Positions 41,111-51,760 of a stretch of DNA of 64,000 bases are shown here, in pieces. The position numbers and the translations under genes are program-made. This DNA is from an uncultured Pelagibacteraceae bacterium. Lineage in GTDB: Bacteria > Pseudomonadota > Alphaproteobacteria > Pelagibacterales > Pelagibacteraceae. Under the pieces are notes generated by a model. That model worked only from the letters and a program-made list of their open reading frames with translations. It was not told the origin of the DNA and ran no database searches. The DNA lies in contig CACKYY010000006.1 of the NCBI GenBank assembly GCA_902604525.1, positions 1-64,000 of the forward strand. The letters run 5' to 3'. Position 1 is the stretch's first letter. Every line of letters begins with the position of its first letter.

Positions 41111-44103
41111 GATCTAACTCTTTCTCCTTTTGGATCCACATAGTGTGAAGAAACTATTTCAACTGGAATTACTTTATTTTTCAATGGAGACATAACAAAT
41201 AATTTTTCTCCAATCATATTTTTTCCATCCTTCAAAATTGCAAGTGAAAAAGGATTATCATGCTCTACACTCCAGCATGAAGCAGATATATGTCCTAATT
41301 TTTTGTTTGGTAAAGGAGCCTGAGCGTCTTTCACTAAATGAGAACCCTCTGGTATACTTGTTTTTTTATCTAAAGGGACAACTCCAACAATCTTTTGTCT
41401 GTCGCTTGAGGTAAAAGCTTCTCTATTTAATGACCTTTTACCAATGAAATCTTTCTTTTTACTAATTAATCCCTCCAATGAAGTGTCATAAGAAATTGTT
41501 CTTCCATCAAGTTCTGATCCTGCCACATGTCCCATTTCAATTCTCAATGTTGATAACGCTTCTGTTCCATAAGGCTGAACTTGAAACTCTTGACCTAGTT
41601 CGATGATTTTTTCCCACATAAATTGTCCATTATTAGACTCTACATTTACCTCATAAGCTAATTCGCCTGAAAATGAGATTCTAAAAATTCTAGCTTTAAC
41701 CCCAAATAAATCTGACTCCATGTACCCCATGAAAGGCAGTCCTTCGTTTGAAACGTCATTATTAGGAAATAATTTTTCTAATAATTTTCTAGATTTAGGT
41801 CCTGCAATTGCTGCACCAGCCCATTGTTCAGTTGTTGAAACTACATTAACATTCAATTCAGGCCAAACAAGTTGTAGATAATACTCTAAATGTGAAAGGA
41901 CATTCGCAGCTTGAGCTGTAGTAGTTGTCATATGATAATGATTTTCAGAAATTCTAGTTGTTGTTCCATCATCCATAACTATTCCATCTTCTCTAAGCAT
42001 CACTCCATATCTTGCTTTACCAACTGGCAACTTTAACCAAGCATTTGTGTAAACTCTATTTAGCAGTTCTGCAGCATCAGGACCTTTGATATCAATTTTT
42101 CCTAACGTGGTAACATCGCAAACACCAACATTCGTTCTAACATTTTTAGCTTCACGCTTAGATGCTTCAAAGAGAGTTTCGCTTCCTTGTTTATAATATC
42201 TTGGTCTTAACCAAACTCCAGCATCAACAAATATTGCGTTATTTTTTTCATGCCATGAATGCATAGGAGATTTACGAGTAGGTTTAGAATGTTTTCCAAC
42301 TTCTCTTCCTACAATTGCTCCAATAGATATTGGAGTGTATGGAGGTCTAAAAGTAGTATGACCTACTGCAGGTACAACTTTATTTTCAATATCTGAAACT
42401 AATTGAAGTCCATTCAAATTGCTTGTTTTACCTTGGTCGGTTGCCATTCCTAAAGTTGTGTATCTTTTAACATGCTCTATTGATCGATACCCTTCCTTTA
42501 AAGCTATTTCGATATCTGAAACAGCAACATCATTTTGAAAATCTAAAAATCTCTTGTAACTTTTTCCTTTAGGCAAAGGCACACACCAAAACTTGTCATG
42601 TTGAGAAGATATTTTCTCAACAACATTAGGAAACGAAATTTTATTATCTTTGTTTGTAATCTTTTTCGACAAATCTTGTCCAGCTGTGAATGAACTTTTT
42701 AAAGTTTCTTCAAGTGTAAAAATCCCATTAGCAGCACCTAAGGTTGTTTCTTTCTGCTTAGATGTCCCAGGCACAAAGGCGTCAATTTCTTCCTTAAATT
42801 TAGTTTTATTTCCTGATTGTGAAGCTAGATGAATAGTTGGCGTCCAAAAACCTGAAACACAAATACAATCACACTTAATATTTTCAATTGTTCCAAGTTG
42901 CTTTTTATCATCTGAAATTTTTGCTATATCTGCTGAACTTACTTTTTTGTATCCCTGTGCAGCAACAACAACATGAGAAAATTTTATTTTAATACCAAGA
43001 TTAATTGCTTCATCAATTATTTCTGATTGTGGATTAACTCTAGAGTCTAAAATAATTGGATTGACTCCATTTTTTTTAAATTCAATTGCAGTCTCATATC
43101 CACTGTCATTATTTGTAAAAACTAACGGATTTTTACCAACTAACACTCCATAAACTTTTAAATATTCTTTTGCTGCTGAGGACAACATCACGCCAGGAGT
43201 ATCATTATTCCCAAAAACTAGTGGTCTTTCAATGGATCCTGAAGAAATTAAAACCTCTTTTGCCCTAATATACCAAAGTCTTTGTTTTGGATGATGTTTT
43301 TTTGTTTTTGGGAGATGATCGCTAACTTTTTCTGACATCACTAACATATTATGATCATAGTACCCAAAAACTTGAGATCTGTTTTTAACAATCACATTTG
43401 GCATTTCTTTTAATTCAGAAATAATACTGTTTGCCCAATCCTCACCTGATTGATTTCCAATATTTACATCGCTAGTTAATAGAGATCCTCCAAATCTTGG
43501 TTTATCTTCAGCTAAGATTACTCTTGCACCATTTTTTGCAGCCGCATAAGCACTTGCTAAACCGGATGGACCAGAACCAGCAATTAATAAGTCACAATAC
43601 TCATATTTATGTTCATATCTCTCTTTATCATGTTTTGTAGAAGCAACACCTAAGCCTGCAGCTTTTCTGATAAAAGGTTCATAAACTCGATACCAAAAAC
43701 TTTTAGGCCACATAAAAGTCTTATAGTAAAATCCTGCAGGTAGAAAAATTTTTAAAAAGTTATTAATTGCACCAATATCAAAGTTCACACTTGGCCAACA
43801 ATTTACGCTTTTGGCTTCTAGTCCTTCAAAAAGCTCTTGCTCAGTAGCTTTAATATTTGGCTCTGTCTCATTATTTCTATAAAGCTGAACTACTGCATAA
43901 GGCTCATCTACCCCAGCTCCAAAAAACCCTCTTGGCCTATGATATTTAAAGCTTCTACCGACTAAATGTACTCCATTAGCAATTAAAGCAGATGCTAAAG
44001 TATCTCCTTCGTAACCATAGTATGATTTTCCATTAAATTTAAATGATAATTTTTTATCCCTATTAATTAGTCCACCATTTTCTAATCTAAATTTTTGAGA
44101 CAT
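41107..44103 (-). CDS. soxA: sarcosine oxidase alpha subunit-like protein
   Basis: A 998-aa flavoprotein. The N-terminal part has [22 protein letters not shown] (2Fe-2S ferredoxin-like fold). Next is an NAD/FAD region with [21 protein letters not shown] near 170-190. A C-terminal GcvT folate domain starts around 640 ([24 protein letters not shown] ... [13 protein letters not shown]). This is the SoxA layout that transfers the sarcosine methyl carbon to THF. The possible alternative is MgdC of N-methylglutamate dehydrogenase. It shares overlaps with soxD and soxG. Confidence 0.88.
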   Translation of the reverse strand: MSQKFRLENGGLINRDKKLSFKFNGKSYYGYEGDTLASALIANGVHLVGRSFKYHRPRGFFGAGVDEPYAVVQLYRNNETEPNIKATEQELFEGLEAKSVNCWPSVNFDIGAINNFLKIFLPAGFYYKTFMWPKSFWYRVYEPFIRKAAGLGVASTKHDKERYEHKYEYCDLLIAGSGPSGLASAYAAAKNGARVILAEDKPRFGGSLLTSDVNIGNQSGEDWANSIISELKEMPNVIVKNRSQVFGYYDHNMLVMSEKVSDHLPKTKKHHPKQRLWYIRAKEVLISSGSIERPLVFGNNDTPGVMLSSAAKEYLKVYGVLVGKNPLVFTNNDSGYETAIEFKKNGVNPIILDSRVNPQSEIIDEAINLGIKIKFSHVVVAAQGYKKVSSADIAKISDDKKQLGTIENIKCDCICVSGFWTPTIHLASQSGNKTKFKEEIDAFVPGTSKQKETTLGAANGIFTLEETLKSSFTAGQDLSKKITNKDNKISFPNVVEKISSQHDKFWCVPLPKGKSYKRFLDFQNDVAVSDIEIALKEGYRSIEHVKRYTTLGMATDQGKTSNLNGLQLVSDIENKVVPAVGHTTFRPPYTPISIGAIVGREVGKHSKPTRKSPMHSWHEKNNAIFVDAGVWLRPRYYKQGSETLFEASKREAKNVRTNVGVCDVTTLGKIDIKGPDAAELLNRVYTNAWLKLPVGKARYGVMLREDGIVMDDGTTTRISENHYHMTTTTAQAANVLSHLEYYLQLVWPELNVNVVSTTEQWAGAAIAGPKSRKLLEKLFPNNDVSNEGLPFMGYMESDLFGVKARIFRISFSGELAYEVNVESNNGQFMWEKIIELGQEFQVQPYGTEALSTLRIEMGHVAGSELDGRTISYDTSLEGLISKKKDFIGKRSLNREAFTSSDRQKIVGVVPLDKKTSIPEGSHLVKDAQAPLPNKKLGHISASCWSVEHDNPFSLAILKDGKNMIGEKLFVMSPLKNKVIPVEIVSSHYVDPKGERVRS

Positions 44104-44372
44104 TATGTTATTTCCTCATCAGCTTTATATGTATTAAATATTTCGTGAGTAGCGGTGTCTCTTTCCACCTTAATCCATTGTCTACATCCAGATAGGTGCT
44201 GCCACAATTCTAGGTGCTTACCTCTTAAACTTTTTCGATTATAAACAAAGTTATCCCATTCTTCATCAGAGATTTCTTTATTAAGCTCAGGTCTTTTTAC
44301 ACTAGCATCGCCACCATAAGAAAATTCATTTTGTGATCTCATCCCACAATGTGGGCATTTAATATGAAGCAT
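44103..44372 (-). CDS. soxD: sarcosine oxidase delta subunit-like protein
   Basis: An 89-aa SoxD with the zinc-binding motif HIKCPHCGMRSQNEFSYGG (C6, C9) and the conserved LWQHLSGCRQWIKVERDTATHEI carrying a further Cys. It is a small zinc-containing structural subunit. It starts 1 bp after soxB and overlaps soxA by 1 bp. An equivalent role as MgdB is possible. Confidence 0.9.
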   Translation of the reverse strand: MLHIKCPHCGMRSQNEFSYGGDASVKRPELNKEISDEEWDNFVYNRKSLRGKHLELWQHLSGCRQWIKVERDTATHEIFNTYKADEEIT

Positions 44373-45629
44373 TTAAGATATCCAGGTCTTAGTACCAAGT
44401 CCTTTTTCATCAATTAAGTGTCCAGTACTAAATCGATTTAGACTAAATCCAGCATTCAGTTCGTGAACTCTGTCTTGAGCGATTGTATGAGCGAATGTCC
44501 AACCTGAAGCTGGCGTTGCTTTAAAACCACCATAACACCAACCGCAGTTTAAATACAAACCATCAATATGTGTTTTATCTATAATAGGTGAACCATCCAT
44601 TGACATATCCATTATACCACCCCAAGTTCTAAGCATTTTCAATTTGCTTAAAAAAGGCATCATCGCAATTCCCTCTGTTAAAACATGTTGAAGAGTTGGT
44701 AAATTTCCCCTTTGAGCGTAACTATTATATCCATCAAGGTCTCCACCCATTACCATTTCTCCTTTATCAGATTGACTTATGTAAAAATGACCTGCACCAA
44801 AAGTCACTACTCTATCTAAAATAGGTTTAACAGGCTCTGATACACATGCTTGAAGAAGGTGAGTTTCTATTGGCAAAGTCATATTTAACTTTTCAGCTAA
44901 AATATTTGTGCTTCCAGCAACACATAATCCAACTTTTTTAGTTTTTATATTTCCTCGAGATGTTCTTATGCCATTAATCTTACCTGCTGTAACATCAAAA
45001 CCAGTTACTTCACAATTTTGAATTATATCAACACCCATCGAGTCTGCTTGACGTGCGTAACCCCAAGCAACTGCATCATGTCTTGCTGTACCTGCACTTG
45101 GCTGCATTAATCCACCAAAAATTGGAAACCTTACATCTTCTGAAAAGTCAGCCATTGGAATTATTTCTTTTACTTGTTCACGGTTTAACAAAACAGCATC
45201 AATTCCATTTAATCTCATCGAATTTCCTCTTCTTGCGTAGGCATTCATTTGTGCATCAGAGTGTGCAAGATTAATAATTCCTCTTGGTGAGAACATCACA
45301 TTATAATTTAAATCCTGGCTCATTTTTCTCCACAGATCCATTCCAAACTCACTGAAAAGTGCGTTCTCATCATGCATATAGTTTGATCTAATTATCGTTG
45401 TATTTCTTCCAACGTTTCCGCCACCTATCCAACCTTTTTCGATAATTGCAACTTTTGTAATATTATGTTCTTTTGCAAGGTAATATGCAGTGGCAAGTCC
45501 ATGACCTCCACCACCAATAATGACTACATCATATTCCTCTTTTGGGGTTGGATCCTTCCAAGCTAAATCCCAGTTTTCATGATTAGAAAATGCGTTTTTA
45601 ACTAAATTAAATATGGAGTATTTTTGCAT
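44373..45629 (-). CDS. soxB: sarcosine oxidase beta subunit-like protein
   Basis: A 418-aa DAO-family flavoprotein. The dinucleotide motif VVIIGGGGHGLATAYYLAKEH is at about 35-55. The signature GGGNVGRNTTIIRSNYM follows. WGGIMDMSMDGSPIID is near the C-terminus. It catalyses the N-methyl oxidation in the SoxBDAG complex and is the first gene of the operon. The divergent fhs gene upstream links it to THF carbon flow. MgdA of N-methylglutamate dehydrogenase is an alternative, given gmaS and mgs genes 16 kb away. Confidence 0.9.
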   Translation of the reverse strand: MQKYSIFNLVKNAFSNHENWDLAWKDPTPKEEYDVVIIGGGGHGLATAYYLAKEHNITKVAIIEKGWIGGGNVGRNTTIIRSNYMHDENALFSEFGMDLWRKMSQDLNYNVMFSPRGIINLAHSDAQMNAYARRGNSMRLNGIDAVLLNREQVKEIIPMADFSEDVRFPIFGGLMQPSAGTARHDAVAWGYARQADSMGVDIIQNCEVTGFDVTAGKINGIRTSRGNIKTKKVGLCVAGSTNILAEKLNMTLPIETHLLQACVSEPVKPILDRVVTFGAGHFYISQSDKGEMVMGGDLDGYNSYAQRGNLPTLQHVLTEGIAMMPFLSKLKMLRTWGGIMDMSMDGSPIIDKTHIDGLYLNCGWCYGGFKATPASGWTFAHTIAQDRVHELNAGFSLNRFSTGHLIDEKGLGTKTWIS

Positions 45630-45757
45630 TAATTAATTTTATAACAAAGAATATAAATAGTTCTTATTTTTTTTATATATATTTTTTAGAAGTTTCCAAA
45701 TATGACAAAAAAGGATAAGAAGTCTGCAACGATAACATATTATTTATAGGATTAATA

Positions 45758-47443
45758 ATGAGTGATGTTAAATCAGATATTCAAATAGCTCGAGAAGCAA
45801 AAATGCAGCCTATAAATGAGGTATTAGCAAAGATAAATGTTCCAGATGAAAGCACTGCTTTCAGTCCAATGGGACGACACATTGCAAAAATTAATCTAGA
45901 GTATTTAGACACATTGAAAGATAAACCAGAAGGGAAATTAATTTTAGTCACTGCAATTACACCTACACCTGCTGGAGAGGGAAAAACCACTACTTCAGTT
46001 GGTTTAAATGATGGATTAAATAAAATTGGAAAAAAATCTATAGTTTGTTTAAGAGAGCCAAGTCTTGGGCCTTCATTTGGAATGAAAGGTGGTGCTGCAG
46101 GAGGAGGTTATGCTCAAGTTGTTCCAATGGAACAAATTAATTTACATTTTACTGGAGATTTTCATGCAATTACTTCAGCTCATAATTTATTATCAGCATT
46201 AATCGACAATCATATCTATTGGGGAAACAAATTAGATATAGATGTAAGACGGATTGTTTGGAAAAGAGTAATGGATATGAACGACCGTTCCTTAAGATCA
46301 ATAAATATAAATTTAGGGGGAGTAGCAAATGGTTTTCCTAGAGAAGACGGATTTGATATTACTGTTGCTTCAGAAATCATGGCAATTTTCTGCTTATCAA
46401 ATGATTTGGACGATTTAGAAAAAAGAATTGGCAATATTACAATTGCTTATACAAGAGATAAGAAACCAGTTTACGCGAAAGACTTGAAAGCACATGGTCC
46501 AATGACTGTATTATTAAAAGATGCGATCAGACCAAATGTAACTCAAACATTAGAAAATAATCCAGCAATTATTCATGGTGGTCCTTTTGCAAATATTGCA
46601 CATGGATGTAACTCCGTTATAGCAACTAAAACTGGATTAAAACTTGCAGACTATGTTGTAACAGAAGCAGGTTTTGGTGCAGACCTTGGGGCAGAAAAGT
46701 TTTTAGATATTAAGTGCAGAAAATCTAATTTGAAACCGAGTTGTGTTGTCATCGTAGCAACAATTAGAGCTTTAAAAATGCATGGTGGTGTTGCAAAAGA
46801 TGACTTAAAAAATGAAAATGTTGATGCTTTAAAAAAAGGTCTAGTGAATCTTGAAAGACACATAGAAAACGTAAAAAAATTTGGATTACCTGTTGCGATC
46901 GCGGTTAATCATTTTATTAAAGATACAGATAGTGAAGTTAAAGCTTTAATTGATTTTTGTGAAAACTTAGGGGTTAAAGCAAGTTTATGTACTCACTGGG
47001 CAAATGGTGGTGAGGGGACAAAAGAATTAGCAGTACACGTCGCTGATTTGTGTGAAAAAAAAGATGTCAAGTTTAATTTTCTTTATGAAAGTAAAACACC
47101 TCTGTTTAAAAAGATTGAGACAATTGCAAAAGAAATTTATAGATCCGATGAAGTGATTGCTGATACAAAAATAAGAGATCAATTAAAAGGTTTTGAGGAG
47201 GCAGGCTATGGAGAATTGCCAATTTGTATAGCAAAAACACAATACAGTTTTTCAACTGATCCAAATCTTAAAGGTGCACCAACAGGCCATGTTTTGCCTG
47301 TAAGAGAAATAAGACTTTCGTCAGGTGCTGAATTTATTGTTGTTGTTTGTGGAGCAATTATGACTATGCCAGGACTACCTCGTGTCCCTGCAGCAGACTC
47401 TATAAAACTAAATGATAAGGGTGATATCGAAGGATTATTCTAA
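45758..47443 (+). CDS. fhs: formate--tetrahydrofolate ligase
   Basis: A 561-aa FTHFS. The P-loop [15 protein letters not shown] is at 68-82, followed by [41 protein letters not shown] and the C-terminal [11 protein letters not shown]. It interconverts formate and 10-formyl-THF with ATP. This is the standard outlet for methyl carbon oxidised from betaine, TMAO or methylamine in SAR11-type metabolism. It is divergent from the sox operon; its end overlaps the convergent amidotransferase gene by 9 bp. Confidence 0.97.
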   Translation: MSDVKSDIQIAREAKMQPINEVLAKINVPDESTAFSPMGRHIAKINLEYLDTLKDKPEGKLILVTAITPTPAGEGKTTTSVGLNDGLNKIGKKSIVCLREPSLGPSFGMKGGAAGGGYAQVVPMEQINLHFTGDFHAITSAHNLLSALIDNHIYWGNKLDIDVRRIVWKRVMDMNDRSLRSININLGGVANGFPREDGFDITVASEIMAIFCLSNDLDDLEKRIGNITIAYTRDKKPVYAKDLKAHGPMTVLLKDAIRPNVTQTLENNPAIIHGGPFANIAHGCNSVIATKTGLKLADYVVTEAGFGADLGAEKFLDIKCRKSNLKPSCVVIVATIRALKMHGGVAKDDLKNENVDALKKGLVNLERHIENVKKFGLPVAIAVNHFIKDTDSEVKALIDFCENLGVKASLCTHWANGGEGTKELAVHVADLCEKKDVKFNFLYESKTPLFKKIETIAKEIYRSDEVIADTKIRDQLKGFEEAGYGELPICIAKTQYSFSTDPNLKGAPTGHVLPVREIRLSSGAEFIVVVCGAIMTMPGLPRVPAADSIKLNDKGDIEGLF

Positions 47444-48223
47444 ATTAAGGTAATTTAACCAATTTTCTAATTCCCTCATCCTAGAAATTTTATCAAGCTT
47501 CTTATTTTCACTTTCAATATGTTGTATGTGACTGTTAATTTCCTTCTCGTCACTAAAAGCTTCTTTTTTTAATAGCTTCTCTTTTCTAAAAACAATAATG
47601 TTAATCATTTTGTTATATGTAATTTCTGGATGATATTGAAGCCCCCAGATATCACAATCATTTACTTTAAAGTTTAAACCTTGAACTTTATTAATTGGAT
47701 TTGAAGCTAACAGTACAGAATTTTGTGGCATGGTAACTACTTCATCAAAATTAAAAGCAGGTGTATTAAATTTTTTTTTTTTATTTTTGTAAAGTGGATG
47801 ATCTAATCCCTTTTCATTTATTTCAATATCAACTGCAATTCCTTTATGTGAACCTTTAGTGCCTTTTTTGACCTCGCCTCCTGCAGCTGTGACAGCTACT
47901 TGCATACCCCAACATATTGCTAAGATTTTTTTAATTTTTTTTTGACATTCTTTCATAAACTGAATCTGTCTTCTAATTTCAGGAGTGTCGTTATAAATAT
48001 TTAAGCTACTACCACCCCAAATAAGTCCATCGTAACTGTTCAGATCGTCTATATTTTTAAATATATTTTCATCTGATGAAGGATTAACAACATCTGTAGT
48101 TAAATCTTTTGTGAAAAAACTAAGACTATCCCTCAAACTTTCAGTATGTGTTTGAATACCGGCAGATGAAAAATGTTGATTTTCTTCTCTCAAATTTCCT
48201 TCAACAATTAATATTTTTTTCAT
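47435..48223 (-). CDS. class I glutamine amidotransferase-family protein (GMP synthase-like)
   Basis: A 262-aa protein with a GATase class I domain: the nucleophile C104 in AICWGMQVA and the His/Glu of the triad in QYHPE (H198, E200). It lacks a synthetase domain. Homologues are annotated as GMP synthase-like amidotransferases or gamma-glutamyl hydrolases of unknown substrate. It overlaps the Fe-ADH gene by 1 bp, so the two are one transcript. A role in hydrolysing a gamma-glutamyl amide would fit the methylamine theme, but this is speculation. Confidence 0.85.
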   Translation of the reverse strand: MKKILIVEGNLREENQHFSSAGIQTHTESLRDSLSFFTKDLTTDVVNPSSDENIFKNIDDLNSYDGLIWGGSSLNIYNDTPEIRRQIQFMKECQKKIKKILAICWGMQVAVTAAGGEVKKGTKGSHKGIAVDIEINEKGLDHPLYKNKKKKFNTPAFNFDEVVTMPQNSVLLASNPINKVQGLNFKVNDCDIWGLQYHPEITYNKMINIIVFRKEKLLKKEAFSDEKEINSHIQHIESENKKLDKISRMRELENWLNYLNLE

Positions 48224-49380
48224 TAAAACAAATTTCCAGAAATGCTTTTTTCATACATTTCTTTCAAATCCTTTTGATTAATTTTTTTTGGGTTTCCTAC
48301 AGTAGATGGATCTTCAAAAGCCATTAAAGAAAGTTCATCAAGATTAATATTATTACAGTCCATCACATCTGATAATTTATGAGGTATATTTAAATCTTTT
48401 CTTAAATCTAAAATCCATTCTAAAAAACTATCAAAACTTTTATTTACATTTAAATAATCACAAATTTCTAATATCTTGTGTTCTACTTCACTTTTATTAA
48501 ATGACAATACATATGGCATAAATATTGCATTTGATAAACCATGATGAATGTTAAACTTTGAGTTAACTGGATGACTTAAAGAATGAATAGCACCAAGACC
48601 TTTTTGGAATGCAGTTGAGCCCATCGATGAAGCCGAGAGTAAACTCATTCTTGCTTCAATGTTTTTTCCATCTTTATAGGCAGTAATTAAATATTTTTTA
48701 ATTAATTTAATACCTTCAATTGCAATACCATTTGCCATTGGATGAAAACCTGGTGCACAAAATGCCTCAAGATTATGTGCTAGTGCATCCATGCCAGTAG
48801 CTGCTGTTAATCTAGGGGAAAGATCTAGAGTTAAAACTGGATCTAAAATAACAATTGATGGCAACATCTTTGGATGAAAAATAATTTTTTTAACACCTAT
48901 ATCTTGATTTATAATTGCTGAAGCCCGTCCAGTTTCAGAGCCTGTTCCAGCAGTTGTAGGTATTGCTATAATACTTGGAATTTTAGAGCTTTCAGCTCTT
49001 TTCCAATAGTCTCCAATATCCTCAAAATCCCAAATTGGCCTTTCTTGACCGCACATAAATGCTACTGCCTTACCAACATCAAGTGCACTTCCACCACCAA
49101 TTGCTATTACACCGTCGCAATTAGATTTGTTATAGACTTTTACACCTTCATCTACATTTTGACCTATTGGATTTCCTGAAAAGTTTGAAAAAATTTCTAA
49201 ATTATTAAATTTTTTTTTTAAATTCTGTAATATACGTTTAATCATATCAAGATTAATTAAATCTTTATCAGTAACGAATAATGGATTTGATATTTTTAGA
49301 TCTTGGCAGGCATCAACTAAATCATTGATCCTATTTTTACCTACCCACATCAAAGTTGGGTAATTCCAATTATGTTTCAT
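48223..49380 (-). CDS. iron-containing alcohol dehydrogenase
   Basis: A 385-aa group III Fe-ADH. The NAD motif DGVIAIGGGSALDVGKAVAFM is at about 90-110. Metal-binding His residues lie in MDALAHNLEAF, and the conserved GLGAIHSLSHPVNSKFNIHHGLSNAIFMPYVL covers the rest of the site. It oxidises a short alcohol such as methanol or an aldehyde counterpart. An Fe-ADH has been proposed for methanol and other alcohol oxidation in Pelagibacter. It is divergent from tmm. Confidence 0.9.
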   Translation of the reverse strand: MKHNWNYPTLMWVGKNRINDLVDACQDLKISNPLFVTDKDLINLDMIKRILQNLKKKFNNLEIFSNFSGNPIGQNVDEGVKVYNKSNCDGVIAIGGGSALDVGKAVAFMCGQERPIWDFEDIGDYWKRAESSKIPSIIAIPTTAGTGSETGRASAIINQDIGVKKIIFHPKMLPSIVILDPVLTLDLSPRLTAATGMDALAHNLEAFCAPGFHPMANGIAIEGIKLIKKYLITAYKDGKNIEARMSLLSASSMGSTAFQKGLGAIHSLSHPVNSKFNIHHGLSNAIFMPYVLSFNKSEVEHKILEICDYLNVNKSFDSFLEWILDLRKDLNIPHKLSDVMDCNNINLDELSLMAFEDPSTVGNPKKINQKDLKEMYEKSISGNLF

Positions 49381-49457
49381 AGTAAATAAAAATTTTATTT
49401 TTCTTTTTTTTGTAAGTAAGATATATTTATAGAATTATTAATGATAGGAAAATTTAG
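49381..49457. promoter_or_regulatory. divergent promoter region Fe-ADH / tmm
   Basis: A 77-bp spacer between divergent genes. It contains T-rich tracts and TATATTTATAGAAT, a plausible -10 area for tmm. No operator-like palindrome was recognised. Confidence 0.35.
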
Positions 49458-50789
49458 ATGTCTAAAGTAGCAATTATAGGTGCGGGTCCATGTGGTCTTT
49501 CGATGTTAAGAGCATTTGAACATTTGGAAAATAAAGGTGAAAAAATACCTGAAATAGTTTGTTTCGAAAAACAAGATAACTGGGGTGGCCTTTGGAATTA
49601 TAGCTGGAGAACAGGTTCTGACCAATATGGAGATCCAGTACCAAACAGCATGTACAGATATTTATGGTCAAACGGTCCTAAAGAATGTTTGGAGTTTGCT
49701 GATTATTCTTTTGATGACCACTTTGGTAAACCAATACCATCTTTTCCTCCTAGAGAAGTTCTATATGACTATATAGTTGGACGAGTAAGCAAAGGTAATT
49801 TAAAGCATAAAATTAAATTTAATACTCGAGTTACAAATACCTCATTCAAAAATGACAAGTTTGAAATTAGCTATCAAGATAAAGCTAATAATAAAATTTT
49901 AACTGAAAATTTTGATTATTTGGTTATTTCGACTGGTCATTTTTCTGTTCCTTTTATCCCAGAATATGAGGGAATGAATTCCTTTCCTGGAAGAATTATG
50001 CATTCTCACGACTTTAGAGATGCTGAAGAATTCAGAGATAAAAATGTAATTGTTCTTGGCAGTAGCTATTCTGCAGAAGATGTTGCGCTACAGTGTAATA
50101 AATATGGAGCTAAAAGTGTTACTATTGGCTATAGACACAATCCAATGGGATTTAAATGGCCCAAAGGTATGAAAGAAGTTCATTACTTAGATAAACTTGA
50201 TGGTAAAAATGCAATATTCAAAGATGGAACAAAACAAGAGGCAGATGTCATAATTTTATGCACTGGTTATCTACATCATTTTCCATTTTTAGATGAAAGT
50301 TTAAAATTAAAAACTCATAATAGATTATACCCACCAAAATTATACAAGGGGGTAGTATGGCAAGATAATCATAAAATTTTATATCTAGGAATGCAGGATC
50401 AATTTCATACTTTTAATATGTTTGATTGCCAAGCTTGGTATGCAAGAGACGTTATTATGGGTAAGATTAAAATGCCTAGTAATGATGAAATAGAAAAGGA
50501 CATTAACAAGTGGGTTGGTATGGAAGAAAAATTAGAAAATCCAGATCAAATGATAGATTTTCAAACAGAGTATACTAAAGAACTTCATGAAATGTCAGAT
50601 TATCCTAATATAGATTTTGAATTAATTAGAAAACATTTCAAAGAGTGGGAGCATCATAAGGTTGAAGATATTCTAACTTATAGAAATAAATCCTTTTCTT
50701 CACCTGTGACTGGTTCCATTGCTCCAATCCATCATACGCCTTGGGAAAAAGCAATGGACGATTCTATGAAAACTTTTCTGAATAAATAA
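49458..50789 (+). CDS. tmm: trimethylamine monooxygenase
   Basis: A 443-aa flavin-dependent monooxygenase. The FAD motif GAGPCG is at 8-13, the FMO fingerprint FPGRIMHSHDF at 176-186, and the NADPH motif GSSYSAED at 201-208. The conserved stretches YRYLWSNGPKECLEFADYSF and FGKPIPSFPPREVLYDY match bacterial Tmm closely. It oxidises trimethylamine to TMAO. The downstream betaine/TMAO transporter and Tdm complete the TMA-TMAO route. The gene starts a short rightward unit. Confidence 0.93.
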   Translation: MSKVAIIGAGPCGLSMLRAFEHLENKGEKIPEIVCFEKQDNWGGLWNYSWRTGSDQYGDPVPNSMYRYLWSNGPKECLEFADYSFDDHFGKPIPSFPPREVLYDYIVGRVSKGNLKHKIKFNTRVTNTSFKNDKFEISYQDKANNKILTENFDYLVISTGHFSVPFIPEYEGMNSFPGRIMHSHDFRDAEEFRDKNVIVLGSSYSAEDVALQCNKYGAKSVTIGYRHNPMGFKWPKGMKEVHYLDKLDGKNAIFKDGTKQEADVIILCTGYLHHFPFLDESLKLKTHNRLYPPKLYKGVVWQDNHKILYLGMQDQFHTFNMFDCQAWYARDVIMGKIKMPSNDEIEKDINKWVGMEEKLENPDQMIDFQTEYTKELHEMSDYPNIDFELIRKHFKEWEHHKVEDILTYRNKSFSSPVTGSIAPIHHTPWEKAMDDSMKTFLNK

Positions 50790-50792
50790 AAT

Positions 50793-51752
50793 TTAATATT
50801 TTATTTTTAATTTTTTATTTTTTGTAATTGCATTTAATAATGCAACCATTAAAGGTATTTTTTTACGATTAATTTTCTTTAAAATGTACGGAGCAATTTC
50901 GAAAGCAAGATCAGCACCTTCAACAGTATCATATTTCATAAATTTTTTTTTGGCAGATTTAAAAGTAAAACCTTTACCAAGATAATCACCCATTTTACTA
51001 TTTCTACCACCAACAGCACTTACGTACAGATCACCTACACCAGCAAGCCCATAAACAGTTTCTTTTTTTCCCCTAAAATATTTAATTAAATAATCCATTT
51101 CATCAATTGATTTCCTAAATAAAGCTGAAGATGTGTTCTCACCTTGTCCTGATCCAATTATCATAGAATATATATTTTTAATAGCTGAAGAAAACTCTAC
51201 ACCTCTGACATCAGTTGTATGTTCTGTCTTATAATACTTAGTGGATATTATCTTTCCAATATCTTTTGCTACCTTAATATTTTTATTCCCAATAACAGTA
51301 TAACTCTTTATCTTTCGAGCAAGTTCTTTTGCTAAACATGGGCCTTTTAAGACAGAAATATTTAATTTGTTATTATTTTTATTAAGCTGTTCAGACATAG
51401 TAATAATTCTTTTTGTTTTATCTAACTTTAGTCCTTTAGTAAGAACCAAAATAGGAGTTTTACTTTTAAGGTGTGCTAAATATTTACTAATTATTTCTAT
51501 TCCAACAGAACTTACAGCTACAACTATAAGATCCCACTTTAAATTTAACATTTCAGGAACAAATTTTTTTATTTTTATTTTTTTTGGTAAATTAATTTTT
51601 AAAGATGGATGAAACTTTTTTTTAAGATTTAATTTACTAATTAATTTAATATTATGTGGCTCAGAAAGTGTTACATGATGTCTATTTTCTATTAAAGGAA
51701 TAGAAAAAGCAGCTCCCATTGCTCCTGATCCTATAATCAAAATTTTTTTCAT
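50793..51752 (-). CDS. gpsA: glycerol-3-phosphate dehydrogenase (NAD(P)+)
   Basis: A 319-aa GpsA. IIGSGAMGAAFSIPL at the N-terminus is the Rossmann motif; the conserved GPCLAKELA and GVEFSSAIKNIYSMIIGSGQGENTSS (catalytic Lys in this element) and GLAGVGDLYVSAVGGRNSKMG follow. It supplies glycerol-3-phosphate for phospholipids. It lies between tmm and the ABC transporter genes, on the strand of the latter, 8 bp after the permease start. Confidence 0.88.
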   Translation of the reverse strand: MKKILIIGSGAMGAAFSIPLIENRHHVTLSEPHNIKLISKLNLKKKFHPSLKINLPKKIKIKKFVPEMLNLKWDLIVVAVSSVGIEIISKYLAHLKSKTPILVLTKGLKLDKTKRIITMSEQLNKNNNKLNISVLKGPCLAKELARKIKSYTVIGNKNIKVAKDIGKIISTKYYKTEHTTDVRGVEFSSAIKNIYSMIIGSGQGENTSSALFRKSIDEMDYLIKYFRGKKETVYGLAGVGDLYVSAVGGRNSKMGDYLGKGFTFKSAKKKFMKYDTVEGADLAFEIAPYILKKINRKKIPLMVALLNAITKNKKLKIKY

Positions 51753-51760
51753 AATAAAGA

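Noticed and set aside
45701-45748. 15-codon frame ([15 protein letters not shown]) between soxB and fhs
   Set aside because: There is no Shine-Dalgarno, it overlaps the probable fhs promoter, and no features suggest translation.
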